Shown here: positions 7,599 through 16,624 of the stretch, piece after piece
Layout: each line of letters starts with the position of its first letter
Position numbering within the stretch: the first letter of the stretch is position 1
IMG/VR virus record: IMGVR_UViG_3300045806_000063
Location: 117,109-181,108 of that record
DNA length: 64,000 bases
DNA from: a virus
Direction: 5' to 3' (one strand)
The notes under the pieces: model-generated
Told to the model about the DNA's origin: nothing
What the model saw: the letters and a program-made list of their open reading frames with translations, nothing else
Databases searched by the model: none
Position numbers and translations under genes: made by a program

Positions 7599-10120
7599 AT
7601 ATAATCGAAACATTAATTTCTCATCTAAACAGAAAGGTATGGTATAACTCACTGTTGGATAGGACTGGCATTTACCGGTCTCTAATGTTATCCACTAACA
7701 GAGGTGGTGTAGATTCTATTAGTACACCATTGGTGAGTTACGATCTACCTGATAGTACAAACCGTTATATCTTAGTAACTCTCGATGTGGTTCCTGTTCA
7801 AGCTTTAAACCTTGATACTATAGGAACTGGATGGGTGCCTGTATCAACTTTAATTAGTAAAAATATCTGGTTTACTGCAGTCAGAAATGGTAGACGATTT
7901 ACACTAGCTGGTGCATTTATAAAGATCACCGAACACAGTGAAGTGTTAATAGCTTTTAGTTATGCTAATAACTTGCAGGTTACTACTTTAACCACGCCTA
8001 TTTTTGTTAAGTTTTATAGCAATGCATACTTTGGCACTAACACTGGGAGAGGAAATACCTTATCCCTTTTTAGTTATACCTTTTCAGGTAGCAGTACACT
8101 CCTGAATTATAATACATTCTGCAGTACCAACATATCACCAGCTAACGCATTAGTGTTTAAAAATGGACTGTTTCTTCCAGTAGGGTTACCTGCGTATAGT
8201 TCGTTAATTCTAGGCGATATAGTGGAGTTCATTAATGACCCATCGATTACAGATGTTCATTTAATACCACTGACTTCAATGCCAGTATATACGTCCGCAG
8301 CTGACTCAGTTAATAAAATGATAGCTTCATTAGATCTGGTAAATGATACGGCGTTTATACAGGATATTGACTTCTATGTGATAGGGACTACGGCAGGAGG
8401 AACTGTAGAAGGTTTAAGCTTTTTAAGATTAGACAATTCAGTCATTAGACAGTTAACCTATAAGGACTTTGGATTAAACTCACAACTGATCCAAAATGCA
8501 GTTACTGACTTGATATCCTTTACCGATGTTGTAGCAGCAACTGGGATTAACATTTTAATTGTAAGAAGAACTATTGGGATACCCAGAGTAGATATCAATG
8601 ACTCCAACTATCTCTCAGATCTAATGCAATTACCGGTAGTTATTAGGCAGAATGTAATGACTGGTGTAAATGCTAACTTACCAATATGGCAAGCTAGCAA
8701 TATTGAATCATGTCCTTTTAATTCATTTATACAACATCTTAACTTACCTTATATCACAAGTAATTACTTCGGAGTTTACACACAACGCGAAGCTTATAAC
8801 TATCTTGAAAACTTAACGAAACGAGATACAGGTAATTACTTTCTTCCACCCATCTGTTTAGGAACTGGTCAACTAGTTGAATTTGATTCATCTGGGAAAA
8901 ACCCTACTTTAAATTTAGTTTCAACTATAACAGAAGGTTTAGGATGGGATAGTGATAAACATATATTCCTTCCCTTCACTGACTCGGTGAGTGGACTAGA
9001 TATATTAATAGCCGCTAACGATGCCACTGATACTGTAGTCTCTGGTAACTTTGATATCCTCTGCTTATACAATGATGGAACATTGAAAATAGCTACACTT
9101 GGTATTGATTATACTTTAACTGATAATAACACTACTGACCTAACCACCATTACATGGTCAACAGTTGCAAAGACCTACCCTAGAGTGATACGCTCTGCTG
9201 CTAATGGAATAGCTTTCACTGTAACAGTTGATGAGAGTCAGTTAATAGCAGGAATCGATGTTTACAATGGATTTGTACCTGCGAATGATTTAGGCATGGG
9301 CAGTTTGTTAGTCTGGGCTAATGGTGATTATTTAATCTACGGATTAGATTATGTCATGTTTGAATCTAAACTGTTTATCTCGTCTCAGAGAAACAGTTGG
9401 GCTTTACCTATGTCTTTAACTGTACTGTATGTTGGGCTCCCTAATACTCAACTTAGTTATCAGGATAATACTACATTCGGGTTTGTAAAATACGAAAGTA
9501 TTCTCGAAGATAGTGTCTATGATTTAATTGGTTTTAGAGATAAGTTACTAGTCGTAGATGGAGCAGTTTATGATTTAAACCAAATCAATGCCAAGGAACA
9601 GTATCAGGATAACGTAGACGTTAATACAAGCCCTTGGGTAAATGGTACCTCATTCGCTGTCATTGACCGTCCTCATGTTGCTAGAGTGGATTTAATTCTT
9701 CAGCTAACTAACACAGCTGTATATGAGTCTGAGATAGATGTTTCAGTATCCAATTTGCTAACAGTAGTTGATCCACAACCTATACCTTCAACTGCAAATG
9801 TGATCCCACAGATGTACGTGGTAGTTAGTTTGCTTATGCAGAAATTAATAACTGACATAACGTCAGGTGTTCTCTTAGGGTTAGTGCTGGAGTCTTATAC
9901 TGAAGAGACGTTATACCCTATTGTTGAACCTTATATATGGATGCTTCATGTTGATCTAACTCACGCAAACCTTGATACAAACTACGTGGTTTTTGCTCCA
10001 TGTTGGAATGCTGGTCCTCAAACTGTTAGCTCTGTAGCATTTAGTTTTCTTAACGCCGTTAATACCATAATCTTAGGTGGTAAGGTGCAACGGCTCGGCT
10101 CTTACTTGTCAATTGGCTAA
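7595..10120 (+). CDS. Large putative virion structural protein
   Basis: The 841-aa product is rich in Thr, Ser, Asn, Val and aromatic residues with little charge, a beta-rich composition typical of tail, baseplate or fibre proteins. No enzymatic motif is visible. It overlaps the upstream gene by 4 bp and is followed by the next gene after 11 bp, so the three are co-transcribed. Location beside the sheath-tube operon supports a tail or baseplate role. Exact function unknown. Confidence 0.7.
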   Translation: MNIIETLISHLNRKVWYNSLLDRTGIYRSLMLSTNRGGVDSISTPLVSYDLPDSTNRYILVTLDVVPVQALNLDTIGTGWVPVSTLISKNIWFTAVRNGRRFTLAGAFIKITEHSEVLIAFSYANNLQVTTLTTPIFVKFYSNAYFGTNTGRGNTLSLFSYTFSGSSTLLNYNTFCSTNISPANALVFKNGLFLPVGLPAYSSLILGDIVEFINDPSITDVHLIPLTSMPVYTSAADSVNKMIASLDLVNDTAFIQDIDFYVIGTTAGGTVEGLSFLRLDNSVIRQLTYKDFGLNSQLIQNAVTDLISFTDVVAATGINILIVRRTIGIPRVDINDSNYLSDLMQLPVVIRQNVMTGVNANLPIWQASNIESCPFNSFIQHLNLPYITSNYFGVYTQREAYNYLENLTKRDTGNYFLPPICLGTGQLVEFDSSGKNPTLNLVSTITEGLGWDSDKHIFLPFTDSVSGLDILIAANDATDTVVSGNFDILCLYNDGTLKIATLGIDYTLTDNNTTDLTTITWSTVAKTYPRVIRSAANGIAFTVTVDESQLIAGIDVYNGFVPANDLGMGSLLVWANGDYLIYGLDYVMFESKLFISSQRNSWALPMSLTVLYVGLPNTQLSYQDNTTFGFVKYESILEDSVYDLIGFRDKLLVVDGAVYDLNQINAKEQYQDNVDVNTSPWVNGTSFAVIDRPHVARVDLILQLTNTAVYESEIDVSVSNLLTVVDPQPIPSTANVIPQMYVVVSLLMQKLITDITSGVLLGLVLESYTEETLYPIVEPYIWMLHVDLTHANLDTNYVVFAPCWNAGPQTVSSVAFSFLNAVNTIILGGKVQRLGSYLSIG

Positions 10121-10131
10121 AGGTATTTATT

Positions 10132-11775
10132 ATGTCAGGAAATGTAGAACAACAGAACCTCTTAGCGGGGTTTAGGGTATGGGATATATCTGAGGTATAC
10201 CAGGGAACTGTCATTGACGGAGTGACACTACATGTGCCTAATGTTAATGACATGGTAGTGGATTGGACTAATGGGTTTTATAAGGTTACTGCTGTTAATA
10301 GTAGCAACATACCCACACTTCAATCTATTGACATGTCTCTCTTAACAGAGACACTTCAAGGAATCACACCAATAAATAGATTAGCACCTTATCAGCAAAT
10401 GATGAGAGCTTTTCTTAATACGACTGTAACTCCATTTGAAATGAATATAGATACTCAAATGGTTTTATACTCGGTAGCATATATCAAAGTATTTTTGGGG
10501 GTAGATACCTCTCCAACTGGTACTGTGATTTCACAGATGTATAATGGGGAAGGTGTTTTCACTAGTGAAAATGTACCAACTGTGGCAATAGATTCTACTA
10601 AACCCAATATTGTACAACCTGTTGGATTTAACAGCAGTATGGCGTTGAGCGATGGAGCTGTAGTAACTGCAATCTTCTATAATGTTAGTGGCATTGTTGT
10701 TGGACAGCAGGGATTCTTAGTGAAGAACTCAAACCTTATCCGAGGCATTGGGCAGAATCAGGTTTATATCACTTCGGTAGAATTAGTCTCAACTTTGTTA
10801 GATCCCATTGATGCCAGTATCATTAATGCGCCAGCTAACATTAGCATTAGTGGAGTTAACTTCCAAGCTCAGTTAAATTATAGCGATGGATCTAATTCAT
10901 TAATTGCAGTAGACTCATTGAAGTGTAAATTGTTTGGTTTAGATGAGTTTAACCCTACCATATCTGGTGTTTTAAATGAACTTACTTTAGTTTACTATCT
11001 AAGTCCAAATGAATCTGCTTTAACCACTACCAACCAATCGTTACAGTTTGTAGCTGCACCATATAAAATACGGGCAGTAAATAGCCCTATCGAATTCTCG
11101 TTTAAAGTTTTCATATCGCCTAAGTTTAACTCATCCACAAATCAGTACACTAACGACTACTGGTTCTGTAGTTTAGACAGAACATTATGTCAGAAATTAG
11201 TCCCAGGTCAGTATTCTGTAACTATGAATCTTGGTGGTGTCATTAATACTGCTGCAGGAACTTCTCAAGAGTATGTAGTAGCAGTAAATGTACCTGATAT
11301 TATACCTATAGGTTATGCTGGATTTACGTTCCCTCAACAAGTAACGACGAAGTATGGTATCGGAACTAGCGTGGGATGGATCATTGATTACAATAATGAT
11401 TCAGTAGATACTTACGGAAATGGCGTGTATGGTGAATACTCAACATTAGGAGCTGAAGTATTTACAATCTCAGCTGCTCAAAGTTCATTAACAAATTGGT
11501 TACAGTTAATGTGGGAACCAATACATTCCATATTTGACTCAACTACAGTGTTGGCTCCACCAACACCAACACATATGCAGTTAGAGTATCAAGGTGGTTT
11601 ATCACCTATGTTACACATAGCTGAGTACTGGAATATCACTCTACCTAAGTACTTTTCAGCAGCTTGGGTACCTAACTCCACGTTAAACATTATCTGGTAT
11701 TACTTGGAAACCGATGGGTTAACTTATGGCGCGTTAGGTGTAAGTCCTGTAGTAATGACGAATACGTTAGTTTAG
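10132..11775 (+). CDS. Putative virion structural protein
   Basis: The 547-aa product has the same Ser/Thr/Asn/Val-rich, beta-type composition as its upstream neighbour, with no recognisable catalytic motif. ATG 10132 follows the weak Shine-Dalgarno AAAGGT. It is the last gene of the block and ends in a 40-bp palindromic terminator. A tail or baseplate component is the best guess from context and composition. Confidence 0.68.
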   Translation: MSGNVEQQNLLAGFRVWDISEVYQGTVIDGVTLHVPNVNDMVVDWTNGFYKVTAVNSSNIPTLQSIDMSLLTETLQGITPINRLAPYQQMMRAFLNTTVTPFEMNIDTQMVLYSVAYIKVFLGVDTSPTGTVISQMYNGEGVFTSENVPTVAIDSTKPNIVQPVGFNSSMALSDGAVVTAIFYNVSGIVVGQQGFLVKNSNLIRGIGQNQVYITSVELVSTLLDPIDASIINAPANISISGVNFQAQLNYSDGSNSLIAVDSLKCKLFGLDEFNPTISGVLNELTLVYYLSPNESALTTTNQSLQFVAAPYKIRAVNSPIEFSFKVFISPKFNSSTNQYTNDYWFCSLDRTLCQKLVPGQYSVTMNLGGVINTAAGTSQEYVVAVNVPDIIPIGYAGFTFPQQVTTKYGIGTSVGWIIDYNNDSVDTYGNGVYGEYSTLGAEVFTISAAQSSLTNWLQLMWEPIHSIFDSTTVLAPPTPTHMQLEYQGGLSPMLHIAEYWNITLPKYFSAAWVPNSTLNIIWYYLETDGLTYGALGVSPVVMTNTLV

Positions 11776-11778
11776 TCT

Positions 11779-11818
11779 AGTAGATCCCATAGCCCCTTAA
11801 GGGGCTATGGGATCTACT
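11779..11818. terminator. Palindromic terminator
   Basis: A 40-bp perfect palindrome centred on CCCCTTAAGGGG lies 3 bp after the stop at 11775 and is followed by an early promoter. Confidence 0.8.
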
Positions 11819-11830
11819 CTATTTATTTAA

Positions 11831-11852
11831 AGGCATATATTATCTTTACGTT
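11831..11852 (+). promoter_or_regulatory. Early promoter
   Basis: GGCATATATTATCTTTACG is a variant of the repeated element, 30 bp before the ATG at 11878. Confidence 0.7.
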
Positions 11853-11877
11853 ACTAACAATAGTTTTGGAGAAATGT

Positions 11878-12306
11878 ATGGAAATAAATGCAACAATTAA
11901 AAGAACCTTAAGATCGATAGAAGCGATAATGGCTCGCTCCGGAGTGGGTAAATGGAATAAGGAAGATGTGATTACTAGTTGTGAGAGTTTATCCCGTGAA
12001 GCCGAGAGCCTAAGTCAAGAACAAATGAAAAAAGATTTAGATTGGAGCGGCAATACTATAATTAAAATTGAAACTGGTAATTTTATAACCGTTATCCACA
12101 TAGACTCTATTAAACATATGACGTTGTTTAGCAGTGATGCCGGTGGTACATTACGAATAACGATGCATGGTTCAGATAAAGATACAATTATTGACACTTC
12201 TACCAAAGAAGACATAGAGCATTTGGTTGAAATATTAGAGAAACTGATCGAAATTAAACAATTGGATTACTCTGAACGCCCTCGGGTAATGCAACTGATT
12301 ATCTAG
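11878..12306 (+). CDS. Hypothetical early protein
   Basis: ATG 11878 follows TTTTGGAG with a 6-bp spacer, preferred to the in-frame TTG at 11866. The 142-aa product has a helical, charged N-terminal half and a beta-like centre (about residues 55-95). The peptide QMKKDLD is encoded by a 23-bp stretch that recurs exactly in the gene at 13661. It starts the operon leading to thymidylate kinase and dCTP deaminase. Function unknown. Confidence 0.7.
   Translation: MEINATIKRTLRSIEAIMARSGVGKWNKEDVITSCESLSREAESLSQEQMKKDLDWSGNTIIKIETGNFITVIHIDSIKHMTLFSSDAGGTLRITMHGSDKDTIIDTSTKEDIEHLVEILEKLIEIKQLDYSERPRVMQLII
12020..12042 (+). repeat. 23-bp in-frame repeat, copy 1
   Basis: Identical over 23 bp to 13986-14008. 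Both are read in the frame giving QMKKDLD. Confidence 0.9.
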
Positions 12307-12360
12307 CACTGATTAAAAAAAACTTGTAACACAATTAAACTTAATTAAGAGGTACTAAAA

Positions 12361-12945
12361 ATGACAATTCAGAACACACTCGCTATACAATATTGCGTTT
12401 ATTATACTGCCGATAAAGATGTCTTAATATCCCAAAAAACGGTAGTGATTGACGTAGTCCAAATATTGGCAGCAACCATGTTTACGGATGGCGGGGTATC
12501 TAAGCTAGTATTCACTTTCATTAACAATAATCCTCCTATCGAGTTTAAACTCAATAGCTCGATTAACGCTGATGTAATTGGGGATATACTGGATATCGTC
12601 AGTATATCCAAAACGCATAATAGTAACTGTCGTTACACTAGGGTAATAGGTGTGATCGTTCCAGAACCTTTGTACAAAATACAGGATGGGAATTACCATG
12701 CAGGATCTATTACTGCTAGTCAAAAACCCAAGGTTAAAAAGCTGCTGAAGAGCTTATATACGGAGCTACTTGAGGAAGGACTTTATAGTACTAACTACTT
12801 GGCATCAGAACAAGTAAAGGAGCTTTTAGATTTCCTTCCCAGGTTAATAGAAGAGAATGCAATTCCGCCCGCACCACACATTAACCGTGTAGTGCGCCTT
12901 TTAGAAGAAATAGAAAAAATTCCAGACTTTGAATCCTGGTTATAA
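12361..12945 (+). CDS. Hypothetical protein with copied peptide segment
   Basis: The 194-aa product has a beta-rich N-terminal domain (residues 1-105) and a helical C-terminal part. Residues 138-153 are EEGLYSTNYLASEQVK, encoded by the 51-bp segment shared with the gene at 6633. No family recognised. ATG 12361 follows AAGAGG. It lies in the early operon between the gene at 11878 and tmk. Confidence 0.7.
   Translation: MTIQNTLAIQYCVYYTADKDVLISQKTVVIDVVQILAATMFTDGGVSKLVFTFINNNPPIEFKLNSSINADVIGDILDIVSISKTHNSNCRYTRVIGVIVPEPLYKIQDGNYHAGSITASQKPKVKKLLKSLYTELLEEGLYSTNYLASEQVKELLDFLPRLIEENAIPPAPHINRVVRLLEEIEKIPDFESWL
12770..12820 (+). repeat. 51-bp in-frame repeat, copy 2
   Basis: Exact copy of 6655-6705, 6.1 kb away and in the same orientation. 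Confidence 0.97.
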
Positions 12946-13015
12946 CCTTAGTAATCGATAAAAGATAATTGAACTCTGCTATATTACGACTTAACTTTAA
13001 CTTATAGGAGGAAAA

Positions 13016-13642
13016 ATGTCAGGAGTTTTAATTGCATTTGAAGGTTGTGACGGTTCTGGTAAAACTACACAGGCTTCAAAACTGTATAGTAAATTATCCC
13101 AAAAGAAACTATCAGTTTCCTTGAGATGTCAGCCGGGAAACACTCCGATCGGGAATTTAACAAGACGGTATTTAAATGAACCCAATCCGTTTCATACATT
13201 AGAAGAATATGATGAGTTTATTGGCTTGTTAGCTGTGGCAGACAGATTTCTTTTAAACCACGGCGCGGATGATGGAGTTAAAGATACTGTGAAATTTGGC
13301 GGGATAGTTATTAGTGATAGAAGTCATTTCACTTCGTTTGCTTATAACGGTTTAGATACTACCGAGTTAGCCCAGTATCAATTACGTCGGATGCCTGAAC
13401 CTGATTTGATATTCTTCTTAGATATATCATCAGAGCTGGCAATGGAACGGCTCAGTATCAGTCAAAAAAAGACTGATAACAATGAGACTCATACAAAACA
13501 AATAAAGGTAATAAATAACTACCATAACTTAATTCAGAGTAAAACCATGAATGCCGTAGTAATCGACGGCAGTTTAGATATAGAAACTATCCATGAGATA
13601 ATTTTAACTGAGGTACTAATGTACTTACACGTAAATCCTTAG
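13016..13642 (+). CDS. tmk: Thymidylate kinase
   Basis: The 208-aa product phosphorylates dTMP to dTDP, feeding dTTP to phage replication. The P-loop FEGCDGSGKTT is at residues 8-18, and the conserved DRSHFTSFAYNG-type segment (DRY/H motif for dTMP binding) is at about 100-111. Then comes PDLIFFLDI, a typical beta-strand before the LID, and a basic LID region (SISQKKTD). Length matches the family. ATG 13016 follows TAGGAGG, a strong ribosome binding site. It sits with dCTP deaminase in a nucleotide-metabolism group. Confidence 0.92.
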   Translation: MSGVLIAFEGCDGSGKTTQASKLYSKLSQKKLSVSLRCQPGNTPIGNLTRRYLNEPNPFHTLEEYDEFIGLLAVADRFLLNHGADDGVKDTVKFGGIVISDRSHFTSFAYNGLDTTELAQYQLRRMPEPDLIFFLDISSELAMERLSISQKKTDNNETHTKQIKVINNYHNLIQSKTMNAVVIDGSLDIETIHEIILTEVLMYLHVNP

Positions 13643-13660
13643 TCATGAAGGAAATAATCG

Positions 13661-14611
13661 ATGAATATTTTAACAGTTGGCGATAAGGGAAAGGCAAGAT
13701 GTCATACATGCAAAGCCTTTGTCAGTATAACTTTTAAGCTGAGAGATGTACCATTACGTGATGGTAGCGGTATAATAGATAATGTCTTAGCTGGCATTTG
13801 TGATTATTGCGATAACGTGGTAAGCTTACCACTGCAATCCGCACCTTACTTAGATACAATACATGAAGCAATGCAAGATGCAGCGAAACTCCAAGCTAAG
13901 CAATTGCTAGAGCAGTCTCATTTTGATCCTGCAGAGATACATGATAGAATACAATTTTTAATATTACCAAAAACCATAGAGGAAAAACAAATGAAAAAAG
14001 ATTTAGATACATTAAACGAAACACTAAACAAACTCAAAATGATAGAGGAAATGGAGAGTAGATACCATGACCTTCTTAATAGACGTTCCTATTTTGACCA
14101 GTCTTTGCCGCAGCCATCTCTCACTGGCAAAGAAATGGAAAATCTTAAGAATTTAAGACAAGCTAATGCTGCAATTATAGCGGATCTGTTCGAGGATGTT
14201 GAGGCAGTTGATGAGGTCTCCACTGAAGAGGTTAAATCCTATTCCTCAATGCGGGATGCTTTGAAATATGCTAATTTAACGGCAGCTATCAAATCTACCG
14301 TAGTTGAAAAGGAGGAAGACTTAAGACAGGATACAAAACCCACTCCTCCACCTAAACTGCTAACTACCGCAGTAGACACAACCATAGACTTGTTTGCTAC
14401 CGCAGTAGACACAACCATAGACTTGTTTGTCTACTGCGGTCTAATTACATCATATTCTAACGAATGGTCAATAGTAGATAAGTTAAACGCCCTGGCCGCA
14501 GTATTTAACCGTAGTAAGGAAGAGAAATCTCCTATTGAAGCAGCATCTCACATTAGTGAGACTGAAGAACAGGAAATACAAGCCGCCGTCCGTCATCGTA
14601 AGGAAGTTTAA
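13661..14611 (+). CDS. Hypothetical zinc-finger and coiled-coil protein with internal repeats
   Basis: The 316-aa product starts with a likely zinc ribbon: CHTC (about residues 14-17) and CDYC (about 48-51). A long charged helical region (about 60-165) is predicted to form coiled coil. Around residues 235-256 the sequence [11 protein letters not shown] is duplicated in tandem by an exact 33-bp repeat, followed at once by the inverse of its start (GTCTACTGCGGT). The QMKKDLD segment is shared with the gene at 11878. It lies between tmk and dcd. Function unknown. Confidence 0.7.
   Translation: MNILTVGDKGKARCHTCKAFVSITFKLRDVPLRDGSGIIDNVLAGICDYCDNVVSLPLQSAPYLDTIHEAMQDAAKLQAKQLLEQSHFDPAEIHDRIQFLILPKTIEEKQMKKDLDTLNETLNKLKMIEEMESRYHDLLNRRSYFDQSLPQPSLTGKEMENLKNLRQANAAIIADLFEDVEAVDEVSTEEVKSYSSMRDALKYANLTAAIKSTVVEKEEDLRQDTKPTPPPKLLTTAVDTTIDLFATAVDTTIDLFVYCGLITSYSNEWSIVDKLNALAAVFNRSKEEKSPIEAASHISETEEQEIQAAVRHRKEV
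13986..14008 (+). repeat. 23-bp in-frame repeat, copy 2
   Basis: Exact copy of 12020-12042, in an unrelated protein. Confidence 0.9.
14364..14429 (+). repeat. Two exact tandem copies of a 33-bp coding unit
   Basis: Units 14364-14396 and 14397-14429 are identical and keep the reading frame. GTCTACTGCGGT at 14429-14440 is the reverse complement of ACCGCAGTAGAC in each unit, so either unit can pair with it in a hairpin. Confidence 0.97.
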
Positions 14612-14613
14612 AC

Positions 14614-15201
14614 ATGTCATTAATACCAGATAGTCGAATTCAAGAACTGGTTGCTAGCCATGATATGATTTCTCCATTTGTGGGTTATCAGGTTAGGTCC
14701 ACTCCCAGTCCCCTTTACTCAGTCCAGCCGGAACCGGTTATTTCGTACGGGTTATCTAGCTTTGGATATGATGTACGATGTGCTGATGAGTTTAAAATAT
14801 TTACTAATATAAATTCATCTATCGTCGATCCAAAGGACTTTGATCCTAAAGGATTTATATCTGTTAAGGCAGATTCAATTCTGATACCTCCAAATAGCTT
14901 TGTATTGACACATACCGTTGAGTATTTTAAGATCCCGAGAAATGTACTCGTCTTGTGTGTTGGTAAGTCCACTTATGCAAGATGTGGACTGTTACTGAAT
15001 GTGACGCCATTGGAACCTGAATGGGAAGGACAAGTGACATTGGAGATATCCAATACCACTTCATTACCGGCCAGGGTATATGCCAATGAAGGTATAGCTC
15101 AGTTTCTATTCTTTGAATCTTCTACCCCTTGCAGCTCATCTTACGCTGATAAGAAGGGTAAATATCAAGGCCAGAAAGGCACCACCCTACCTATAACGTA
15201 A
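14614..15201 (+). CDS. dcd: dCTP deaminase
   Basis: The 195-aa product deaminates dCTP to dUTP, a step toward dTTP that fits with the nearby thymidylate kinase. The signature [10 protein letters not shown] is at residues 117-126, with Ser119 and Arg123 aligning with catalytic or structural Ser and Arg of Dcd. [12 protein letters not shown] is at 136-147, with Glu144 at the general-base position, and GKYQGQKG near the C-terminus is typical of the family. ATG 14614 is 2 bp after the upstream stop. Whether it also has dUTPase activity cannot be told. Confidence 0.9.
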   Translation: MSLIPDSRIQELVASHDMISPFVGYQVRSTPSPLYSVQPEPVISYGLSSFGYDVRCADEFKIFTNINSSIVDPKDFDPKGFISVKADSILIPPNSFVLTHTVEYFKIPRNVLVLCVGKSTYARCGLLLNVTPLEPEWEGQVTLEISNTTSLPARVYANEGIAQFLFFESSTPCSSSYADKKGKYQGQKGTTLPIT

Positions 15202-15208
15202 ATTCAGT

Positions 15209-15238
15209 ATAGACTCACTGATTAATCAGTGAGTCTAT
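15209..15238. terminator. Palindromic terminator
   Basis: A 30-bp perfect palindrome centred on ATTAAT lies 7 bp after the dcd stop and is followed by T-rich sequence. It closes the 11878-15201 operon. Confidence 0.78.
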
Positions 15239-15260
15239 GGTTTTAATACTTAAATAATTT

Positions 15261-15284
15261 TCAAACATATATCATCTAGATGAG
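15261..15284 (+). promoter_or_regulatory. Early promoter, long-leader type
   Basis: AAACATATATCATCTAGATGAG and the leader to 15346 nearly match the copies before the genes at 1167 and 32419. Confidence 0.78.
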
Positions 15285-15346
15285 ATTACTAAATAGTGAT
15301 TCTTAAGTAGCTATTCTTTTAATAGCAAATTAGATTGGAGAATGAA

Positions 15347-16483
15347 ATGGCTAGTATAGGTTTGTGCATGATAGTAAAGAATGAAGCAGCTGTAATTATG
15401 CGTTGTCTGGATAGCTGCTTGCCCTTGTTGGACTATGTGTTAATAGTCGACACCGGTTCTAGTGATGGCACCCAACAGCTGATACGTCAATTTCTGCAGG
15501 AAACCGGCTTACCCGGCAGCGTGGTGGATGAGCCGTGGCAAGATTTTGCCCATAATCGCAGTTCCGCATTGCAAAAACTCAGACAGCGCCCGGAACTGGA
15601 TTATAGCTTGATGATAGATGCCGACGAAGTGCTGCACTATGAGGCTGATTTTGATGCTGCGCTGTTTAAACAGCAATTGGATCAGGATGTATACGACATT
15701 GAAACCCGTTACGGCAATATCAACTACCTACGCCCACAACTGTGCAGTAACCACCTGCCCTTTTATTACAAAGGCATCCTCCACGAATATCTGGAACTCA
15801 ATCAATCGTTTACCAGAGAGCCTCTAAAGGGCTTATATAACACTCCATTACCAGACGGAGCTCGTTCCCGTAATCCTCAGAAATATCAAGAGGATGCTGC
15901 TGCATTAGAAGCAGCTCTTGAACATGAAACTGATAAGCAGCTGCAACGGCGCTATACCTTTTACTTAGCTCAAAGCTATAGAGATTGTAAAGAGTTTGAT
16001 AAAGCTTTAAACGCATATGCGCGGCGGACACACCAAGGTGGGTGGGATGAAGAAATATATTACTCTTTTTTATCCATTGCCCGTATACAGGAATATCTTG
16101 GGTATTCGAAAGAGTATGTGCTGAATAATTATTTTGAAGCTCATGAAATTAAACCATCTAGATTGGAAGCTCTACATGGTGCTGTTAGTTATTGCCGTAA
16201 GAATCAAAAAATGGGTCTAGCTTATTTAATAAGCAAAGGTGCATTGGAACAGAAAGCTCCGCCAGATGCTCTATTTTCAGAGCAGTGGATTTATGATTAT
16301 GGTATACTCGATGAGTATACCATTGCTGCTTATTGGGCGGGACACTATGCCGAGAGTTACAAAGCCTGCATGCAGTTATTAAAATCACCATTAGTACCAG
16401 TTCGGGAACGAAACCGAATCCAGACTAATGCGAAGTCCGCATTAAAGAAAATCGATGACAATGCTTTGGTTCAGCAGTGGTAA
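15347..16483 (+). CDS. Family 2 glycosyltransferase with TPR-like C-terminus, probably acquired
   Basis: The 378-aa product has a GT-A fold N-terminus: GLCMIVKNEAAVI (4-16), VDTGSSDGT (about 36-44) and the metal-binding MIDADEVLH (about 88-96). Helical repeats containing Tyr and Ala follow (about 185-340), as in TPR-bearing glycosyltransferases. Such enzymes transfer sugars to protein, DNA or cell-surface glycans; the substrate here is unknown. ATG 15347 is preferred because it lies 3 bp after the TTGGAG-type leader end. The first half is markedly GC-rich with bacterial codon use, while the second half is AT-rich like the phage. It stands alone between a promoter and a terminator. Confidence 0.85.
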   Translation: MASIGLCMIVKNEAAVIMRCLDSCLPLLDYVLIVDTGSSDGTQQLIRQFLQETGLPGSVVDEPWQDFAHNRSSALQKLRQRPELDYSLMIDADEVLHYEADFDAALFKQQLDQDVYDIETRYGNINYLRPQLCSNHLPFYYKGILHEYLELNQSFTREPLKGLYNTPLPDGARSRNPQKYQEDAAALEAALEHETDKQLQRRYTFYLAQSYRDCKEFDKALNAYARRTHQGGWDEEIYYSFLSIARIQEYLGYSKEYVLNNYFEAHEIKPSRLEALHGAVSYCRKNQKMGLAYLISKGALEQKAPPDALFSEQWIYDYGILDEYTIAAYWAGHYAESYKACMQLLKSPLVPVRERNRIQTNAKSALKKIDDNALVQQW

Positions 16484-16544
16484 CCGGGATGCAGATATAG
16501 GCGAGATATCATCTGTGGTAAAGTAGTTCTAATCATTTTATGTA

Positions 16545-16578
16545 TGGTACCTGATGCTGATATCAGCATCAGGTACCA
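16545..16578. terminator. Palindromic terminator
   Basis: A 34-bp perfect palindrome centred on GATATC lies 61 bp after the glycosyltransferase stop and 46 bp before the TerL start. Confidence 0.78.
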
Positions 16579-16624
16579 ATCTTTAACCTAGTAATCTTTT
16601 TTTGATTATTAAACGGGGAACTTA

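Noticed and set aside
16501-16520. GAGATATCATCTGTGG as a further early promoter before TerL
   Set aside because: Lacks the CATAT part, and a perfect palindromic terminator lies between it and TerL, so it would not express the gene.
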